Shown here in pieces: positions 61,577 to 64,000 of a stretch of DNA of 64,000 bases (position 1 is its first letter; every line of letters begins with the position of its first letter). Made by a program: the position numbers and the translations under genes. This DNA comes from Microterricola pindariensis. GTDB taxonomy: Bacteria > Actinomycetota > Actinomycetes > Actinomycetales > Microbacteriaceae. Location: contig NZ_MPZN01000001.1 of assembly GCF_002936985.1 (NCBI RefSeq), positions 62,001-126,000 of the forward strand. Direction: 5' to 3'. The notes below the pieces were generated by a model. The model was not told the DNA's origin, did not search any database, and worked only from the letters and a program-made list of their open reading frames with translations.

Positions 61577-63100
61577 TCAGACCACCCTGTGTAGTGCGTT
61601 GGCGACGGCGACGGCGCGCAGCGGCGCCGCGGCCTTGTTCTGTGTCTCTTCGAACTCGGTCTGCGGCACGGAGTCGAGCACGAGGCCGGCCCCGGCCTGC
61701 ACCGTGGCCACGCCGCCCATGATCGTGACCGTGCGGATGGCGATGGCGAGGTCGGCGTCGCCGGCGAGGCCGAAGTAGCCCACCACTCCCCCGTAGACGC
61801 CGCGCTGGGCCGGCTCGAGCTCGTCGATGATCTGCAGGGCGCGCGGCTTCGGCGCGCCGGAGAGGGTTCCGGCCGGGAACGTGGCCCGGAACACCGTGAT
61901 CGCGTTCTTGCCCTCCGTGAGGTCGCCCTCGACGGCGGAGACGATGTGCATGATGTGGCTGAACCGCTCGATGCGCATGAACTCGGTCACCTCGATGCTG
62001 CCGGGGGTGCACACCTTGGCCAGGTCGTTGCGGGCCAGGTCGACGAGCATCAGGTGCTCCGCGCGCTCCTTCGCGTCGGCCAGCAGCTCGGTGGCCAGAT
62101 CTGCGTCGGCCTCCGGCGTCGCGCCGCGCGGCCGGGAGCCGGCGATCGGGTTGGTGAAGACGCGGTTGCTCTGCACCTTGACCAGGGCCTCCGGCGAGGA
62201 GCCGACGATCCAGTACGGCTCGCCGTCGGGGGTCTCCAGGCTGAGCAGGTACATGTACGGGCTCGGGTTGAGGCTGCGCAGCACCCGGTAGACGTCGATC
62301 GGGGCGGCGGTGCAGTCCTGCTCGAAGCGCTGCGAGATGACGACCTGGAAGATGTCGCCGTCGCGGATGTACTCCTTGGCGGTCTCCACGGATGCCAGGA
62401 AGTCGGCCTCCGCGGTGCGAGAGCGCCCGTGCGGGGCCGTGTTCATGTCGACCGCGGCGAGCCACGCCTCGGACGGCTGGGCGAGGCGCCGCTGCAGGGC
62501 GTCCAGGCGGGACTGGGCGTCGGACCAGAGGGCGTCTGCGTCGTCGCGGCCGTCGTTCAGCACGTTGGCGATCAGCTGCACGGTGCCGTACTTGTGGTCG
62601 ATGACGACGAGCTCGGCGACGAAGCTGAATGCCTGGCCGGGCACGCCGGACTCTTTCGGCGGCTTGTTCGGCAGCTTCTCGATCTGCCGGATGGCCTCCC
62701 AGCCGATGAAGCCGACGAGGCCGCCGGTCAGCGGCGGGTGGCCGGGCAGCTGCGGCGTCTTCCAGCGCTCGAACAGCTGCTCGAGCGCGGCGAGCGGCGC
62801 GAGGCCGGCCGCGTCGCCGAGCACGCGCTCTGCGGGGGCGCCGTAGTCGATCCAGGCGACGGAATCCTCGTTCTGCGTGAGCACTCCGAAGGAGGAGACG
62901 CCGACGAAGGAGAACCGGGACCAGATGCCGCCCTGCTCGGCCGACTCCAGCAGGAAGCTGCCCGGGCGGCCATCGGCGAGCTTGCGGTAGATGTTCACGG
63001 GCGTCTCGCCGTCGGCGAAGAGCTCGCGCATCACCGGGATCACCCGGTGCTCGGCGGCGACCGCGTCGAAGTCGGCGCGCGTGGTGGTTCCGGTGCTCAT
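61577..63100 (-). CDS. trpE: anthranilate synthase component I
   Basis: TrpE converts chorismate to anthranilate, the committed step. The 507-residue protein has the tryptophan feedback site LLESAEQGG near residue 50. The chorismate-binding domain has MLVDLARNDLAKVC and FPAGTLSGAPKPRALQIID. GAGGAG precedes the ATG. No trpG is adjacent, so the glutaminase subunit must be elsewhere. It lies 41 bp after hisI. Confidence 0.96.
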   Translation of the reverse strand: MSTGTTTRADFDAVAAEHRVIPVMRELFADGETPVNIYRKLADGRPGSFLLESAEQGGIWSRFSFVGVSSFGVLTQNEDSVAWIDYGAPAERVLGDAAGLAPLAALEQLFERWKTPQLPGHPPLTGGLVGFIGWEAIRQIEKLPNKPPKESGVPGQAFSFVAELVVIDHKYGTVQLIANVLNDGRDDADALWSDAQSRLDALQRRLAQPSEAWLAAVDMNTAPHGRSRTAEADFLASVETAKEYIRDGDIFQVVISQRFEQDCTAAPIDVYRVLRSLNPSPYMYLLSLETPDGEPYWIVGSSPEALVKVQSNRVFTNPIAGSRPRGATPEADADLATELLADAKERAEHLMLVDLARNDLAKVCTPGSIEVTEFMRIERFSHIMHIVSAVEGDLTEGKNAITVFRATFPAGTLSGAPKPRALQIIDELEPAQRGVYGGVVGYFGLAGDADLAIAIRTVTIMGGVATVQAGAGLVLDSVPQTEFEETQNKAAAPLRAVAVANALHRVV

Positions 63101-63141
63101 GTCAGGCTCCTCGTCGGGGCGAACGTCGGGCGAACTGTGTC

Positions 63142-63522
63142 TCAGGCGGGCAGGATGACGGGCTGGAGGGGGTCGACGTCGAAGCAGGAGTGCGCGCCGG
63201 TGTGGCAGGCCGCCCCGATCTGCTCGACCTGCACCAGCAGGGCATCGTCGTCGCAGTCGAGTGCGGCGCCGCGCACGAACTGGGCGTGGCCGGACGTGTC
63301 GCCCTTGCGCCAGTACTCCTGGCGGGAGCGCGACCAGAAGGTGACGCGTCCCTCGGTCAGCGTGCGGCGGAGCGCCTCGGCATCCATCCAGCCCAGCATC
63401 AGCACCTCGCCGGTGTCGTGCTGCTGGATGATGGCCGGGAGCAGGCCGTCGGCGTTGAAGGCGGCGCGGGCGATGACGGCGTCGACGTCGGAGTAGCCTG
63501 CGCTGTTCGTGTTGTCGCTCAT
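63142..63522 (-). CDS. hisI: phosphoribosyl-AMP cyclohydrolase
   Basis: HisI opens the purine ring of PR-AMP in histidine synthesis. The 126-residue protein is the cyclohydrolase alone, without the HisE domain. Zinc and Mg ligands appear in [11 protein letters not shown] and the cysteines of [22 protein letters not shown] is also typical. Its ATG overlaps the hisF stop (ATGA). Confidence 0.95.
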   Translation of the reverse strand: MSDNTNSAGYSDVDAVIARAAFNADGLLPAIIQQHDTGEVLMLGWMDAEALRRTLTEGRVTFWSRSRQEYWRKGDTSGHAQFVRGAALDCDDDALLVQVEQIGAACHTGAHSCFDVDPLQPVILPA

Positions 63523-64000
63523 GCGCGCACCGGCATTCCCTCGGCCGCGATGGCCGCCTTGACCTGGCCGATGGTGAGCTCGCCGTTGTGGAACACGGAG
63601 GCGGCCAGCACGGCGTCGGCGCCGGCGGCGATCGCCGGCGGGAAGTGCTCCACTGCGCCGGCGCCGCCGGAGGCGATGACGGGCACGGTGCTGAGCTCGC
63701 GCATGATGCGGATCAGCTCGAGGTCGAAGCCGGCCTTGGTGCCGTCGGCGTCGATCGAGTTGACGAGCAGCTCGCCGACGCCGAGTTCGATGGCCTGGCG
63801 CGCCCAGTCGAGCGCGTCCAGGTCGGTCTCGGTGCGGCCGCCGTGGGTGGTCACGACGAAGCCGGACTCGGTGCGCCCGCTGCGCTTGACGTCGAGCGAG
63901 AGCACGAGCACCTGCGAGCCGAAGCGGTCGGCGATCTCGGCGATCAGGGCCGGGCGGGCGATGGCGGCGCTGTTCACGCCCACCTTGTCCGCACCGTTGG
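63519..64000 (-). CDS. hisF: imidazole glycerol phosphate synthase subunit HisF, 3' part (5' end outside the window)
   Basis: HisF is the cyclase of the HisHF enzyme in histidine synthesis. About 160 C-terminal residues are present, open to the window edge ([10 protein letters not shown] reads straight in). One catalytic Asp is in [22 protein letters not shown] and VIASGGAG are the phosphate-binding motifs. The N-terminal strand with the other catalytic Asp is outside. Confidence 0.96.
   Translation of the reverse strand, partial: NGADKVGVNSAAIARPALIAEIADRFGSQVLVLSLDVKRSGRTESGFVVTTHGGRTETDLDALDWARQAIELGVGELLVNSIDADGTKAGFDLELIRIMRELSTVPVIASGGAGAVEHFPPAIAAGADAVLAASVFHNGELTIGQVKAAIAAEGMPVRA

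Noticed and set aside
63101-63141. trp attenuator or leader peptide before trpE
   Set aside because: The 41-bp gap has no small frame with Trp codons and no alternative hairpins.

Overview
The window is a 64 kb stretch of high-GC chromosome from an actinobacterium, most likely of the family Microbacteriaceae. Actinobacterial markers are RbpA, WhiA, OpcA, a PdtaR-like ANTAR response regulator and a Rieske ferredoxin inside the suf cluster. The family-level call rests on gene order, on GGCATCCG-rich codon usage, and on the intergenic repeat TGGTCGAGTAG-core-CGTATCGAGACC, which I know as characteristic of this family. Nearly all of the window is conserved housekeeping DNA. There is no phage, integrase, transposase, CRISPR array or biosynthetic cluster.

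Layout. 1-3.0 kb: 3' part of valS, a GNAT acetyltransferase and a small acidic protein. 3.0-3.5 kb: three tandem 121-bp inverted-repeat units. 3.5-8.6 kb (-): a methyltransferase, then sufB-sufD-Rieske-sufC-sufT for Fe-S assembly. 8.9-11.0 kb: ctaA (+) and ctaB (-) for heme A/O. 11.3-19.4 kb (+): tkt-tal-pgi-zwf-opcA-pgl, the pentose phosphate operon. 19.5-28 kb (-): rbpA, secG, tpiA-pgk-gap (lower glycolysis), sodA, whiA, rapZ, uvrC. 28-34.7 kb (-): uvrA, uvrB and coaE, with a 758-bp repeat region separating uvrA from uvrB and its small partner gene. 34.7-46.1 kb: a DUF4126 membrane protein, a methyltransferase, rpsA, a four-gene run of poorly known proteins (DUF885 peptidase, DUF4166, epimerase, DUF2207-like), an M20 amidohydrolase and polA. 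46.2-49.1 kb: a thioesterase, the ANTAR regulator, tRNA-Leu(CAA) and an acyl-CoA ligase. 49.2-56.7 kb (-): pyk, gltD, gltB. 56.9-64 kb (-): hisF-hisI-trpE-membrane protein-small membrane protein-trpC-trpB-trpA-lgt, read through as one operon.

The genes group by pathway: carbon flow (tkt to pgl, tpiA-pgk-gap, pyk), Fe-S and heme supply (suf, ctaA/B), nucleotide excision repair (uvrA, uvrB, uvrC, plus polA), glutamate synthesis (gltBD), and tryptophan/histidine synthesis.

The least explained DNA is in two intergenic stretches. At 3061-3423 and 31572-31606 lies a short palindromic repeat family whose hairpin core shows a compensatory base change. At 31069-31538 a roughly 250-bp element is duplicated in tandem; its first copy folds into three successive perfect hairpins. 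A second pattern is a TAnnnT hexamer 6-7 nt before the start codon at nine genes, which predicts leaderless mRNAs. Upstream of uvrA, a LexA-box-like site covers the -35 position of such a promoter. I found no complete new defence or metabolic system.
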